The notes below the pieces were generated by a model that saw only the letters and a list, made by a program, of their open reading frames with translations, was not told the origin of the DNA and made no database searches. Positions 36,775 through 45,839 of a stretch of DNA of 64,000 bases are shown here, one piece after another; the stretch's first letter is position 1; each line of letters starts with the position of its first letter. The stretch is taken from positions 62,001-126,000 of the forward strand of contig NZ_MLAP01000004.1 of the NCBI RefSeq assembly GCF_002272865.1. The letters are read 5' to 3'. Source of the DNA: Helicobacter sp. 12S02634-8 (GTDB taxonomy: Bacteria; Campylobacterota; Campylobacteria; Campylobacterales; Helicobacteraceae). The translations under genes and the position numbers were made by a program.

Positions 36775-37884
36775 ATGTTTAGCAAAGAGCTTGCTGCCAT
36801 CAAACACGCCCATCTCTATAGAGAACGCAAGATTTTTGCAGACTCTATCAGAGATTTTGCCTCTAATGACTACTTAGGTCTTGCCCAAAAAAGAAAGCTC
36901 GCCCATAAAGCCTATCAACTCATCAGCACACAGCACAGCCACGCTCCCAAGGCTTCTATGCTAGTCAATGGCTATTGTGCTTTGCACCGCCAACTCGAAC
37001 AAGAGCTCAAAACGCTCAATGGCTTTGAAGATTGCGTGCTTTTAGGCAGTGGGTTTTTAGCAAATATTGCTTTATTTGATGCCTTAGTGCGTAAAAATGA
37101 CAAAATTTATATCGATGAAAAATACCACGCCAGTGGTATGTATGCTGCAAAAAGCTTGGGCGAGAGGGCTGTATTTTTCAAACACAACGACCCCCAAGCC
37201 CTCCTTGAAGCCATTGACGCAGCCCCGCCTAAAGGCAGAGTGATCATTGCGATTGAGGGGGTGTATTCGATGGACGGAGATATTGCCAAAAAGGATTTCG
37301 CACAAATTGCTTGCTTGAAAAATGCCCTGCTTATTGTTGATGAAGCCCATAGCAGTGGGTGTATTGGAAAGAATTTATTGGGATATTTTGACTACCATAA
37401 CCTCTCCATTGCCCCTAATTTCATCAAAATGGGGACATTTTCAAAAGCTTATGGGAGCTATGGGGCTTATATACTCGCAAATAAGGGCGTGATTGATTTT
37501 TTATGCAATCGCGCTAAAAGTATCATCTACACCACAGCCCTCTCAGTATTTGACACTGCCCTAGCCCTAGTCAATCTCGCTTATATCCAAAAACACAAAC
37601 AAAAACTAGCTCAAAAAATCCACGCTCAAAAATCTCTGGCCCAAAAAATCCTCGCACGCTCCTTGAATCGCCCCATAGATACAATGATCCTCACAATCCC
37701 CTTTAGCAATACTCTTTGTATGCTCCAAGCCCATCAAGAGCTCTTTGATCTGGGATTTTTAGTCGGGGCTATCAGAAAACCAACGGTTCCAACACCTATA
37801 TTGCGTGTTGTTTTATCCATCAAAAATACTCCCAAGCAAACAAAAAAATTGTGTAAAATAATCAGAAACTACTCGGGTGCATAA
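36775..37884 (+). CDS. Pyridoxal-phosphate alpha-oxoamine synthase (KBL/BioF family)
   Basis: A 369-residue fold-type I PLP enzyme of the AONS/KBL family (8-amino-7-oxononanoate synthase or 2-amino-3-ketobutyrate CoA ligase). Family marks are DFASNDYLGLAQ, GSGFLANIALFDAL, VYSMDGDIA, DEAHSSG and the PLP-lysine segment TFSKAYGSYGAY. ATG 36775 is the first start consistent with family length. Because the window has no other biotin genes, biotin versus threonine-catabolic function is open; in H. pylori the gene in this place is usually labelled bioF or kbl. It starts 7 bp after tlpD. Confidence 0.85.
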   Translation: MFSKELAAIKHAHLYRERKIFADSIRDFASNDYLGLAQKRKLAHKAYQLISTQHSHAPKASMLVNGYCALHRQLEQELKTLNGFEDCVLLGSGFLANIALFDALVRKNDKIYIDEKYHASGMYAAKSLGERAVFFKHNDPQALLEAIDAAPPKGRVIIAIEGVYSMDGDIAKKDFAQIACLKNALLIVDEAHSSGCIGKNLLGYFDYHNLSIAPNFIKMGTFSKAYGSYGAYILANKGVIDFLCNRAKSIIYTTALSVFDTALALVNLAYIQKHKQKLAQKIHAQKSLAQKILARSLNRPIDTMILTIPFSNTLCMLQAHQELFDLGFLVGAIRKPTVPTPILRVVLSIKNTPKQTKKLCKIIRNYSGA

Positions 37885-37892
37885 GGTCTGTG

Positions 37893-39890
37893 ATGTTGAA
37901 AAAAATCATTATGCTGATTTTAGGTATATTTGTCGCATCGATTGCTATTTATATCGGGGTTTTATGGGTGGATTTGCGTGATGATATCGATAAAATCAAA
38001 AACTACCACCCCCAATTGGCCACACAAATATTTGATCGCAAAAATCGCTTGATTTCTAATATCTATGACACAGAGTTCCGATTTTATGCACATTTTGATG
38101 AGATCCCCCCTAAGATGGTCGAAGCACTTTTGGCCGTAGAAGACACGCTTTATTTTGAACACGGCGGGATCAACTATGATGCTATCTTGCGTGCAATGAT
38201 TAAAAATATCAAAAATGGAAAATATCTCGAAGGGGGCAGCACCATCACCCAACAGCTCATCAAAAATATGGTGCTCACGCGCGATAAAACAATATCCCGC
38301 AAGCTCAAAGAAGCACTATTATCGATACAAATCGAACAAGTTTTAAGCAAAGAAGAGATTTTAGAGAGATATTTCAATCAGACATTTTTTGGTCACGGAT
38401 ATTATGGTGTCAAAACTGCTGCTATGGGCTATTTCAAAAAGCCCCTCAATCGCTTGAGTCTTAAAGAAATTGCTATGATTGTAGCACTCCCAAGAGCCCC
38501 TAGTTTCTATGATCCGACTAAAAATTTAGATTTTTCCTTGAGCCGTGCTAATAACATCATCACGCGTATGTATAACCTAGGCTGGATCAGCAAAGAAGAA
38601 TACACAAAATCCCTCTCTGAAATCCCCCAAGTCTATAATCAAACGCTCACTCAAAACGCAGCCCCTTATGTGACTGATGAAGTCTTAAAGCAACTCAGTG
38701 CAATCCCTGATATCAAAACAGGGGGCTATCGTATCCAACTCAACATCGACCTAGACTACCAAAAACTCGCACAAGAAGCCCTAAAATTTGGCTATGAAAA
38801 TATCAAAAAAAGATTGGATAAAAACAAACCCCAAGCGACCATAGAAGAAGAACTCACACAATATGATTCCCTCAATGGTGCGATGGTTGTTACAGACACT
38901 CAAACAGGTAAAATACTCGCTTTAGTCGGTGGGATCGACCATAGCAAAAGTGCTTTCAATCGTGCCACACAAGCCAAAAGGCAATTTGGCAGCAGTATCA
39001 AGCCCTTTATCTATCAAATCGCATTTGATAGCGGGTATTCAACGGCTACTGCTGTCCCTGATGTCGCTAGGAGTTTCAACAAAAAATACAACACCGACAC
39101 AGAAGTGCTCAATGACACTGAAGAGCAAAAAGATGAATATTGGCGCCCCAATAACTTTTCTAAGAGTTTCAAAGGGCTCGTAACACTCAAAGAAGCCCTA
39201 AGCCACTCGCTCAATCTTGCTACGATCAATCTAGTTGAAATGGTGGGCTTTGATAAGGTCTATAACCAGCTCCAAGAATATGGCTTCAAAAATGTCCCCA
39301 AAGATATGTCTATCATCTTAGGGAGCTTTGCTATCTCGCCCCTAGAAGCCGCAAAAGAATATTCAATCCTCTCCAACTACGGCACGATGGTCCAGCCCAC
39401 ATTGATTGCAAGTATCACAGATAAAGAGGGCAATACACAGACCTTTGAGCCCATTGAAATCAAAGAAGTTACCACGCCCCAGCAAGCCTTTTTGACCCTA
39501 TCTATCCTCAAAGAAGTTGTTTCTAAAGGCACAGGAAGACGCGCTCGAGTCAAGGGAATAGAAATAGCAGGCAAAACAGGCACAACAAACAACAACATTG
39601 ATGGCTGGTTTTCAGGCTTTACCCCCTCAATCCAAGCCATCATTTGGTTTGGCAGAGATGACAACACTCCTATTGGCCCTAGAGAATCAGGGGGCATTGT
39701 TTCACCACCTGTGTTTGCACATTTTATGACCAATGTCCTCAAAATCGACCCAGGCTTGAAGCGCAAATTTGATATCCCTGAGGGCGTGGCTAAAAAGACC
39801 ATCAATGGGAGCGATTACTACTATACACAGACCTCCAAACTCCCTGATAGCAAGCCCCAAGAAACGATTGATGAAAAATTGCTATTTTGA
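37893..39890 (+). CDS. pbp1A: Penicillin-binding protein 1A (bifunctional peptidoglycan synthase)
   Basis: A 665-residue class A PBP with an N-terminal membrane anchor (about 5-27). The GT51 glycosyltransferase domain has EDTLYFEHGGINYDAILRA, GGSTITQQLIKNM and ERYFNQTFFGHGYYGV; the transpeptidase domain has the SxxK motif SSIKPF, SxN in SHSLNLAT and KTGTT. It makes and cross-links peptidoglycan and is the main beta-lactam target linked to amoxicillin resistance in H. pylori. ATG 37893 (AAGG six bases upstream) is chosen over the GTG one codon earlier. It follows the KBL-like gene by 8 bp. Confidence 0.95.
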   Translation: MLKKIIMLILGIFVASIAIYIGVLWVDLRDDIDKIKNYHPQLATQIFDRKNRLISNIYDTEFRFYAHFDEIPPKMVEALLAVEDTLYFEHGGINYDAILRAMIKNIKNGKYLEGGSTITQQLIKNMVLTRDKTISRKLKEALLSIQIEQVLSKEEILERYFNQTFFGHGYYGVKTAAMGYFKKPLNRLSLKEIAMIVALPRAPSFYDPTKNLDFSLSRANNIITRMYNLGWISKEEYTKSLSEIPQVYNQTLTQNAAPYVTDEVLKQLSAIPDIKTGGYRIQLNIDLDYQKLAQEALKFGYENIKKRLDKNKPQATIEEELTQYDSLNGAMVVTDTQTGKILALVGGIDHSKSAFNRATQAKRQFGSSIKPFIYQIAFDSGYSTATAVPDVARSFNKKYNTDTEVLNDTEEQKDEYWRPNNFSKSFKGLVTLKEALSHSLNLATINLVEMVGFDKVYNQLQEYGFKNVPKDMSIILGSFAISPLEAAKEYSILSNYGTMVQPTLIASITDKEGNTQTFEPIEIKEVTTPQQAFLTLSILKEVVSKGTGRRARVKGIEIAGKTGTTNNNIDGWFSGFTPSIQAIIWFGRDDNTPIGPRESGGIVSPPVFAHFMTNVLKIDPGLKRKFDIPEGVAKKTINGSDYYYTQTSKLPDSKPQETIDEKLLF

Positions 39891-39967
39891 TGATTTCCCC
39901 ATCGGCTTTAAATAGAAATTTACCTAAAACTAGCTAAAATTGACACAATCCAAACTAGAGGTGTGCA

Positions 39968-40519
39968 ATGAGACTGAAACTAAACCATATCCCACATGTA
40001 GCCAATAAAATCGCATTAGACATTGCTAACTCCAATCTTTTAGAGCTCAAAGCCCCTATAGAAACCATCGCTGAAGCGGCTAAAAAAATCTTGGAAGAAG
40101 ATATCAAAAAAGAGCTAGAAATCGACCAAAAAGCAAAAAATCTCTTAGAAGAAAATCTTGATGAAATCGAATTCATGCGTGCTGATGAGAGGCAACTTTT
40201 TTGGATGATCAAACGTCAAATTGCTGAGAGAGAAAACTTCCTTTTGTCATGGGAAGACCGATACAACGAACTTTCTCACAAAATCCTTGATGAAATTATT
40301 TTAGAGGGTTTTATCCACTTTAGCATATCTGAAAACCTCATCAAAAACCTCATTTTCAAATCCATCGATACCTACTCCAAAATATATGAAGAAATCGAAG
40401 AAAATGTGAGCGAAAAAATCAAACACTACAAAAGAAAGCTTTTAGTTGGCACAGATGAATATGAACTGGTCTTTGAAAAGCTATATGAAGAAGAGCTCAG
40501 GAGAAAAGGGTTTTTATAA
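39968..40519 (+). CDS. DUF507 family protein
   Basis: A 183-residue charged, helical protein with no signal peptide or membrane segment. It matches the DUF507 family as known upstream of carA in epsilonproteobacteria: the opening MRLKLNHIPHVANKIALDI, the acidic helix AAKKILEEDIKKELEIDQKA and the MRADERQLFWMIKRQIAE segment. No catalytic motif can be named and no function is established. Its TAA shares one base with the carA ATG, so the two are translationally coupled. Confidence 0.8.
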   Translation: MRLKLNHIPHVANKIALDIANSNLLELKAPIETIAEAAKKILEEDIKKELEIDQKAKNLLEENLDEIEFMRADERQLFWMIKRQIAERENFLLSWEDRYNELSHKILDEIILEGFIHFSISENLIKNLIFKSIDTYSKIYEEIEENVSEKIKHYKRKLLVGTDEYELVFEKLYEEELRRKGFL

Positions 40520-41640
40520 TGCGTGCAGTGTATCTTTACTTTGAAAATGGTCTTTTCTTGCAAGGCGAGAGCTTTGGAGCAGAGGGGACGAGCGTAGGCG
40601 AGATGGTATTCAATACCTCAATGACAGGCTATCAAGAGATCATCAGCGATCCTAGCTATGCAGGGCAGTTTGTCATATTCAGTATGCCAGAAATCGGTAT
40701 CGTAGGCACCAATCCCTTAGATATGGAATCAAGGGCAGGATTTTGCAAAGGTATCATTGTCCGCCATTACAATGGATTTTATTCAAATTTTCGCGCCAAG
40801 GAGAGCTTGAGTGCGTTTTTGCAAGCGCAAAATATTCTAGGTATTACAGGTATCGACACACGAAGCCTTATCAAAACGATCCGCAACAATGGAGCGATGA
40901 TGGCAGTAGCCTCTACACAAATCGCCCAGCCCCAAGAACTCCAAAAAATCCTAGAAAAATCCCAAGCCATCGAAAATATCCATCTTGTCCCTGAAGTTTC
41001 CACACAAGAAGCCTATCAACACGGGCATTCTGTATTTGACTTCACCACATTGAGCTACGCCCCTAGTCAAACGCATAAAAAAGTCATTGCAATTGATTTT
41101 GGTGCTAAAAAAAACATACTCAATGAACTGCACGCTGTGGGCTTGCAAGCAGAGGTAGTGCCCCATTGTTTCCAAGCAGCTGATATCATCAAAAGATTCA
41201 ACAACAAAGAAATCCACGGAGTCTTTTTATCCAATGGACCAGGCGATCCCTTGATGCTCAAAAATGAAGTCGCACAAATCAAGCTCCTCATAGAGGCAAA
41301 AATCCCTATGTTTGGTATCTGTCTGGGACATCAGCTCCTCTCTATCGCGCACGGCTATGACACTTATAAGCTCAAGTTTGGCCACCACGGAGGCAACCAC
41401 CCTGTCAAAAATCTCATCACCCAAAGTGTAGAAATCACAGCGCAAAACCATAACTATTCTGTCCCTGAAAGTATCTGTGAAATCGCAGAAATCACGCATA
41501 AAAATCTCTTTGATGGCACGATTGAGGGGCTTAGATACAAGCACTCACCGATATTCTCCGTCCAGCACCACCCTGAGGCAAGCCCTGGCCCTAAAGAGAG
41601 CAAAAACTTATTCAAACAATTTGCTGATATGCTTGCATAA
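40519..41640 (+). CDS. carA: Carbamoyl-phosphate synthase small subunit (glutaminase)
   Basis: Supplies ammonia from glutamine to CarB for carbamoyl phosphate (arginine and pyrimidine synthesis). The 373-residue protein has the CPSase small-chain N-domain (FNTSMTGYQEIISDPSYAGQ) and a class I glutaminase C-domain. The nucleophile elbow is FGICLGHQLL, with GPGDP before it and the catalytic His-Glu in VQHHPEASPGP. carB is not adjacent. It is coupled to DUF507 upstream and, by a one-base TAATG overlap, to the DNA methyltransferase downstream. Confidence 0.96.
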   Translation: MRAVYLYFENGLFLQGESFGAEGTSVGEMVFNTSMTGYQEIISDPSYAGQFVIFSMPEIGIVGTNPLDMESRAGFCKGIIVRHYNGFYSNFRAKESLSAFLQAQNILGITGIDTRSLIKTIRNNGAMMAVASTQIAQPQELQKILEKSQAIENIHLVPEVSTQEAYQHGHSVFDFTTLSYAPSQTHKKVIAIDFGAKKNILNELHAVGLQAEVVPHCFQAADIIKRFNNKEIHGVFLSNGPGDPLMLKNEVAQIKLLIEAKIPMFGICLGHQLLSIAHGYDTYKLKFGHHGGNHPVKNLITQSVEITAQNHNYSVPESICEIAEITHKNLFDGTIEGLRYKHSPIFSVQHHPEASPGPKESKNLFKQFADMLA

Positions 41641-42626
41641 TGCCCTATAAAATTATCTCTTTGTTCGCTGGGGCGGGGGGATTGGATTTGGGATTCATGC
41701 AAGAGGGCTTTGAGATTGTCTGGGCCAATGAATTTGATAAGCATATTTGGACAACTTATGAGAAAAACCACCATCGCCCCATCAATAAAACCGACTTACG
41801 GAAAGTCTTAGATTCCCAAATCCCTGATTGTGATGGTATCATCGGAGGGCCTCCTTGTCAGAGCTGGAGCGAGGCAGGGGCTCTTAGGGGGATTGATGAT
41901 GAGAGAGGGAAACTATTTTTTGAATTTATCCGAGTGCTCCAAGCCAAAAGACCTCGATTCTTTGTCGCTGAAAATGTATCGGGTATGCTTGCTGCAAGAA
42001 ATACAAAAGCTGTTGCAACCATCAAAGAAATGTTTTGTGCTGCGGGCTATCATCTCTATATGCAGCTTTTAAATGCCAATGATTTTGGAGTCGCCCAAGA
42101 TAGAAAAAGGGTCTTTTATATCGGGATTAGAGATGATATCACACAACCTTTTTGCTTCCCCAAGCCTCAAAGCTATAAACCTGTGCTTAAAGATGTGATT
42201 TATGATCTTAAAAATAACGCACTCCCAAGGGTAGCTCAAAGCAATCAAATCTGCAAAATCCCTAACCACGAATACCCCATCGGGGGATTTTCCACCATCT
42301 ATATGTCGCGCAATCGTGTGCGGGGCTGGGAAGAGCCAAGTTTCACTATCCAAGCAAGCAGCAGGCACGCCCCTATCCACCCTGATGCACCCAAAATGGT
42401 ATGCATAGCACCCGATCGCTTTGTTTTCAAAGCAGGATATGAACATCTCTATCGCCGATTATCTGTCAGGGAATGTGCGAGGATTCAAGGCTTTCAAGAT
42501 GATTTTATTTTCTATTATCACAACATATCTGAAGCTTATAAAATGATTGGCAATGCAGTCCCCGTGCCGCTCTCTCGAGCTATCGCAAAATCTATCATCG
42601 CTTGCTTAAATCCAAACTCCCTTTGA
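41640..42626 (+). CDS. Solitary M.HaeIII-like DNA (cytosine-5) methyltransferase
   Basis: A 328-residue C5 methyltransferase. Motif I is ISLFAGAGGLDLGF, motif IV GGPPCQSWSE with catalytic Cys73, motif VI AENVSGM, motif VIII QDRKRVFYIG, and motifs IX-X RECARIQGF and MIGNAVP. From memory it is strikingly close to M.HaeIII, including the target-recognition zone (IYMSRNRVRGWEEPSFTIQAS, HLYRRLS), so GGCC is the predicted target. No restriction gene adjoins: carA precedes it with a one-base overlap and valS is convergent. It may be an orphan regulator or a relic of a restriction-modification system. Its codon use looks like that of its neighbours. Confidence 0.93.
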   Translation: MPYKIISLFAGAGGLDLGFMQEGFEIVWANEFDKHIWTTYEKNHHRPINKTDLRKVLDSQIPDCDGIIGGPPCQSWSEAGALRGIDDERGKLFFEFIRVLQAKRPRFFVAENVSGMLAARNTKAVATIKEMFCAAGYHLYMQLLNANDFGVAQDRKRVFYIGIRDDITQPFCFPKPQSYKPVLKDVIYDLKNNALPRVAQSNQICKIPNHEYPIGGFSTIYMSRNRVRGWEEPSFTIQASSRHAPIHPDAPKMVCIAPDRFVFKAGYEHLYRRLSVRECARIQGFQDDFIFYYHNISEAYKMIGNAVPVPLSRAIAKSIIACLNPNSL

Positions 42627-42649
42627 GGCAAACCTCTGATACACAAACA

Positions 42650-45328
42650 TTAGGCTTGTATATTTTGCATATCTTCTAGGCTTTGATTGACTTGGATCAT
42701 TCTATTTTGGGCTTCTTCTAGGTTCTTTTTTGCTTCTGTTAGCACTGCATGAGGGGCGTTTTGGATAAATTTTTCATTGGTTAGCATAGATTGGAGTTTG
42801 CTGATTTCTTTTTCGAGTTTTTGCTTTTGTGATTGCAATCGCTTGATAATCTGGCTCAAATCAATCCCCAAAAGACTCAAATGACTCTGGCAATACAACC
42901 CCACATCAGAAACGCAGCACGGGGGCTTAGCAGTGGCAATCTCAATGCGTTCGACCTTTGCTAGCTTGGTGGCAAATCTCTGTAACAAAATGCTATCACA
43001 CTCCCTGCCCTCATTGAGCTCAATAGTGACTTGGGGGATTTCTTTATTCCCAATATCTAAGAGCATTTTTGCTCTTCTGATAGATACAATCACATCTTTG
43101 ATGGTTTCAAATTCTGTTTCAATCGACATATCTTGTAATGTCTGGCTAGGATAAGGTAACACCATCACAGAAGGAGCGTTTTGGATAGAAGTGCCCTCAA
43201 GTTTGTGATAGAGATAATCACTCAAAAAAGGCATATATGGGTGTAAGAGCTTGCAAGCTTCCTTAAACACACTCCCTAGCTCATAGACAGCTAGTTTATC
43301 GGCCTTAGCCAATTCGATAAACCAATCACAAAATTCTCCCCACAAAAAGCGATACAAAATATTAGCCCCATCATTGAAACGATAAGTTTCTAAGGCATGG
43401 CGCACTTCTTTGGTGGCTAGATTGAGCCTTGATTTTGCATATCTGCCAAGCGGTGTTTGGTAATTTTCAAGCCCCCCTTTACTCTCAAAGCCCCTATGCG
43501 TGCCTTGATTTTTTTCTTGAGAATCTGTGTATAACATCAAAAAATTGAGTGCGTTAAAAAGCTTGTTAGCAAAATTCTTCGCAAGCTCGATCACAGAAAC
43601 AGAAAGTCGGATATCTCGCCCTTGCACACAAAGCATTGCTAGAGCAAAACGCAGTGCATCTGCACCATATTTTTCTATCATCTCTAAAGGATCGATCACA
43701 TTTCCCTTAGATTTGCTCATTTTCTGACCATTTTCATCACGCACCAAAGCGTGCAAATACACATCTTTAAAAGGCAATGCACCAAGCAAGGATTCCCCAC
43801 TCAAAAGCATTCTAGCCACCCAAAAAAACAAAATATCAAAGCCTGTAATCAAGGCTGAATTGGGATAAAAATCTTTGAGATCATCAGCTTGCCATTTGCT
43901 CCCCTCCCCTGCCTTGCCATTACCCCAACCCAATGTGCTAAAAGCCCATAGCCCTGAGCTAAACCAAGTATCGAGCACATCAGGGTCTTGTGTGAGATTA
44001 TCGCTCCCACATTGCGGGCAAGTGGGAGTGTCTTGCGTGCTTGCAAAGGTATGCCCGCACACACAAGTCCACACAGGGATTCTATGCCCCCACCATAACT
44101 GGCGACTGATACACCAGCTTTTGAGTTCGCGCATCCACGCATTGTAGTTATTTTTCCATTGCGCAGGATAGAAAGTCAGCAAATCTTCATTGACCTTTTG
44201 GATAGCTTGCGTGGCGACTTCAGCCTTGACAAACCACTGCTTTGAGATATAAGGCTCGATAGTATTCCCACATCGGTAGCATTTCCCGATTTGATTGGTA
44301 TAGTCTTGGATTTTTTCTATAAAGCCTGCAGATTCAAGCTTAGCAACAATAGCCTCTCTGGCTTCTAAGCGTTCAAGCCCCTTAAATTCTTGTGCTAAGT
44401 CATTGAGTATGCCATTTTTATTAAACACAACTAAAAAATCTAAGCCGTGCCTTTTGGCGACTTCATAGTCATTGAGATCGTGTGCGGGCGTGACTTTCAC
44501 ACAGCCTGTGCCAAATGACGCATCGACATAAGAATCAGCGATAATAGGGATTTCTCTGTCTAAAAGAGGGAGGGAAACTTTTTGTCCGATCAATTTCTGA
44601 TAACGCACATCATCAGGATTAACCATCACAGCCATATCCCCAAAATAAGTTTCTGGGCGCGTGGTAGCGACAATAAGATTTTCATTTGTGCCTTTGATGG
44701 GGTATTTGAGATAATAGAGCTTGCCTTGATTTTCTTCATATTCGACTTCAATATCTGAGAGTGCGCCATCGTGCGTGCACCAATTGACCATATAATTATC
44801 TTGTATGATCAGCCCTTGGTTATACCAAGTGACAAAAGCCTCTTTAACAGCATTTTTTAGCCCATCATCCATTGTGAATCGGCTCCGCGACCACGCAGGC
44901 GAAATCCCCAAACGCTCCATTTGTTCAAAGATCTTGCCCCCACTTTTTTCCTTCCATTCCCAAACCTTTTGGATAAAGGCTTCTCTGCCGATGTCTTCTT
45001 TTTTGATCCCCATAGCAAGGAGTTGTTTTTCGACAATATTTTGCGTGGCAATCCCTGCGTGATCTAGCCCTGGCTGATAGAGGGTCTTATAGCCGTCCAT
45101 ACGCTTATAACGCGTGAGAATATCTTGGAGAGTGAGGGTGAGGGCGTGGCCAATATGCAGCACACCTGTGACATTGGGCGGGGGCATCATGATTGCAAAG
45201 GTCTTGCCCTCTTTTTGGATAGACTGATTGCCTGTAATCTCAAAATAATCCCGTTCTTTGCAGATTTTATAAATTGCTTCTTCGATTGCCTTAGGGTTGT
45301 AAGATGTGAGCTCTGAGTCCAAACTCAT
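42650..45328 (-). CDS. valS: Valyl-tRNA synthetase
   Basis: Class I synthetase, 892 residues, charging tRNA-Val. It shows PPPNVTGVLHIGHALTLTLQD (HIGH motif), the editing CP1 domain (TTRPETYFGD, GTGCVKVTPAHD), a zinc-finger-like insert CGHTFASTQDTPTCPQCG, KMSKSKGNVIDP (KMSKS) and a C-terminal coiled coil. ATG at 45326-45328 with AAGGAT upstream is the start. It is divergent from fliW with the order I recall from H. pylori (valS, fliW, murG). Confidence 0.97.
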   Translation of the reverse strand: MSLDSELTSYNPKAIEEAIYKICKERDYFEITGNQSIQKEGKTFAIMMPPPNVTGVLHIGHALTLTLQDILTRYKRMDGYKTLYQPGLDHAGIATQNIVEKQLLAMGIKKEDIGREAFIQKVWEWKEKSGGKIFEQMERLGISPAWSRSRFTMDDGLKNAVKEAFVTWYNQGLIIQDNYMVNWCTHDGALSDIEVEYEENQGKLYYLKYPIKGTNENLIVATTRPETYFGDMAVMVNPDDVRYQKLIGQKVSLPLLDREIPIIADSYVDASFGTGCVKVTPAHDLNDYEVAKRHGLDFLVVFNKNGILNDLAQEFKGLERLEAREAIVAKLESAGFIEKIQDYTNQIGKCYRCGNTIEPYISKQWFVKAEVATQAIQKVNEDLLTFYPAQWKNNYNAWMRELKSWCISRQLWWGHRIPVWTCVCGHTFASTQDTPTCPQCGSDNLTQDPDVLDTWFSSGLWAFSTLGWGNGKAGEGSKWQADDLKDFYPNSALITGFDILFFWVARMLLSGESLLGALPFKDVYLHALVRDENGQKMSKSKGNVIDPLEMIEKYGADALRFALAMLCVQGRDIRLSVSVIELAKNFANKLFNALNFLMLYTDSQEKNQGTHRGFESKGGLENYQTPLGRYAKSRLNLATKEVRHALETYRFNDGANILYRFLWGEFCDWFIELAKADKLAVYELGSVFKEACKLLHPYMPFLSDYLYHKLEGTSIQNAPSVMVLPYPSQTLQDMSIETEFETIKDVIVSIRRAKMLLDIGNKEIPQVTIELNEGRECDSILLQRFATKLAKVERIEIATAKPPCCVSDVGLYCQSHLSLLGIDLSQIIKRLQSQKQKLEKEISKLQSMLTNEKFIQNAPHAVLTEAKKNLEEAQNRMIQVNQSLEDMQNIQA

Positions 45329-45345
45329 CAAAATATCCTTAAAAT

Positions 45346-45363
45346 TTGGTATAGGTTTTGCTT
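45346..45363 (+). promoter_or_regulatory. Sigma-54 promoter of fliW
   Basis: TTGGTATAGGTTTTGCTT has exact GG-N10-GC spacing. It matches TTGGAACRNNNNTTGCTT except at two positions. The predicted start is near 45373, about 42 bp before the fliW ATG. It overlaps the opposite valS promoter region. Confidence 0.6.
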
Positions 45364-45369
45364 TTTGGC

Positions 45370-45375
45370 ATTATA
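45370..45375 (-). promoter_or_regulatory. -10 box of valS
   Basis: TATAAT on the minus strand, 42 bp before the valS ATG. Confidence 0.45.
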
Positions 45376-45414
45376 CAATGATAAGCCCAAAGCAAGCAAC
45401 TATTAGGAGAAAAT

Positions 45415-45810
45415 ATGCTTTATGAATTGAAAGCACCGATTTTAGGTTTTGAAAATATCACACAAATAGAGCTAGAAACAATCGATCCTGTATTTAGCAA
45501 AATCAGCAGCCCTGATGGGAGTTTGGATATGGTCTTAGTCAATCCATACGCACTCAGAGAATATTCCTTCAGTATCCCTAAATACATTGAACTGCTCTTA
45601 GAACTCGATAAAAACTCTCAAGTGGAGGTTTATTGCGTTGTTGTGCTGCAAAAAGATCTGCAAGAATCTATGGTTAATTTCCTAGCACCTCTTATTTTCA
45701 ACACACAAAACCATACAGCCGCGCAAATTGCCCTTTCGATGATGGATTATCCCGACTTTGGCTTCAGAGATACGCTCAAGTCTTTTATCCAGCAAGAAGT
45801 AGGTGCATGA
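45415..45810 (+). CDS. fliW: Flagellar assembly factor FliW
   Basis: A 131-residue FliW protein. FliW binds flagellin and antagonises the RNA-binding regulator CsrA, tuning flagellin translation. The family pattern is clear: LKAPILGFENI, DGSLDMVLVNPYAL and the strand VEVYCVVVLQKDLQESMVNFLAPLIFN (in two blocks). The ATG has AGGAGA upstream. It is preceded by a sigma-54-like promoter and followed 29 bp later by murG, the same pair as H. pylori HP1154-HP1155 from memory. csrA is not in the window. Confidence 0.92.
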   Translation: MLYELKAPILGFENITQIELETIDPVFSKISSPDGSLDMVLVNPYALREYSFSIPKYIELLLELDKNSQVEVYCVVVLQKDLQESMVNFLAPLIFNTQNHTAAQIALSMMDYPDFGFRDTLKSFIQQEVGA

Positions 45811-45839
45811 AGATAGAAGAGTCTTGATAAAGGCACAAT

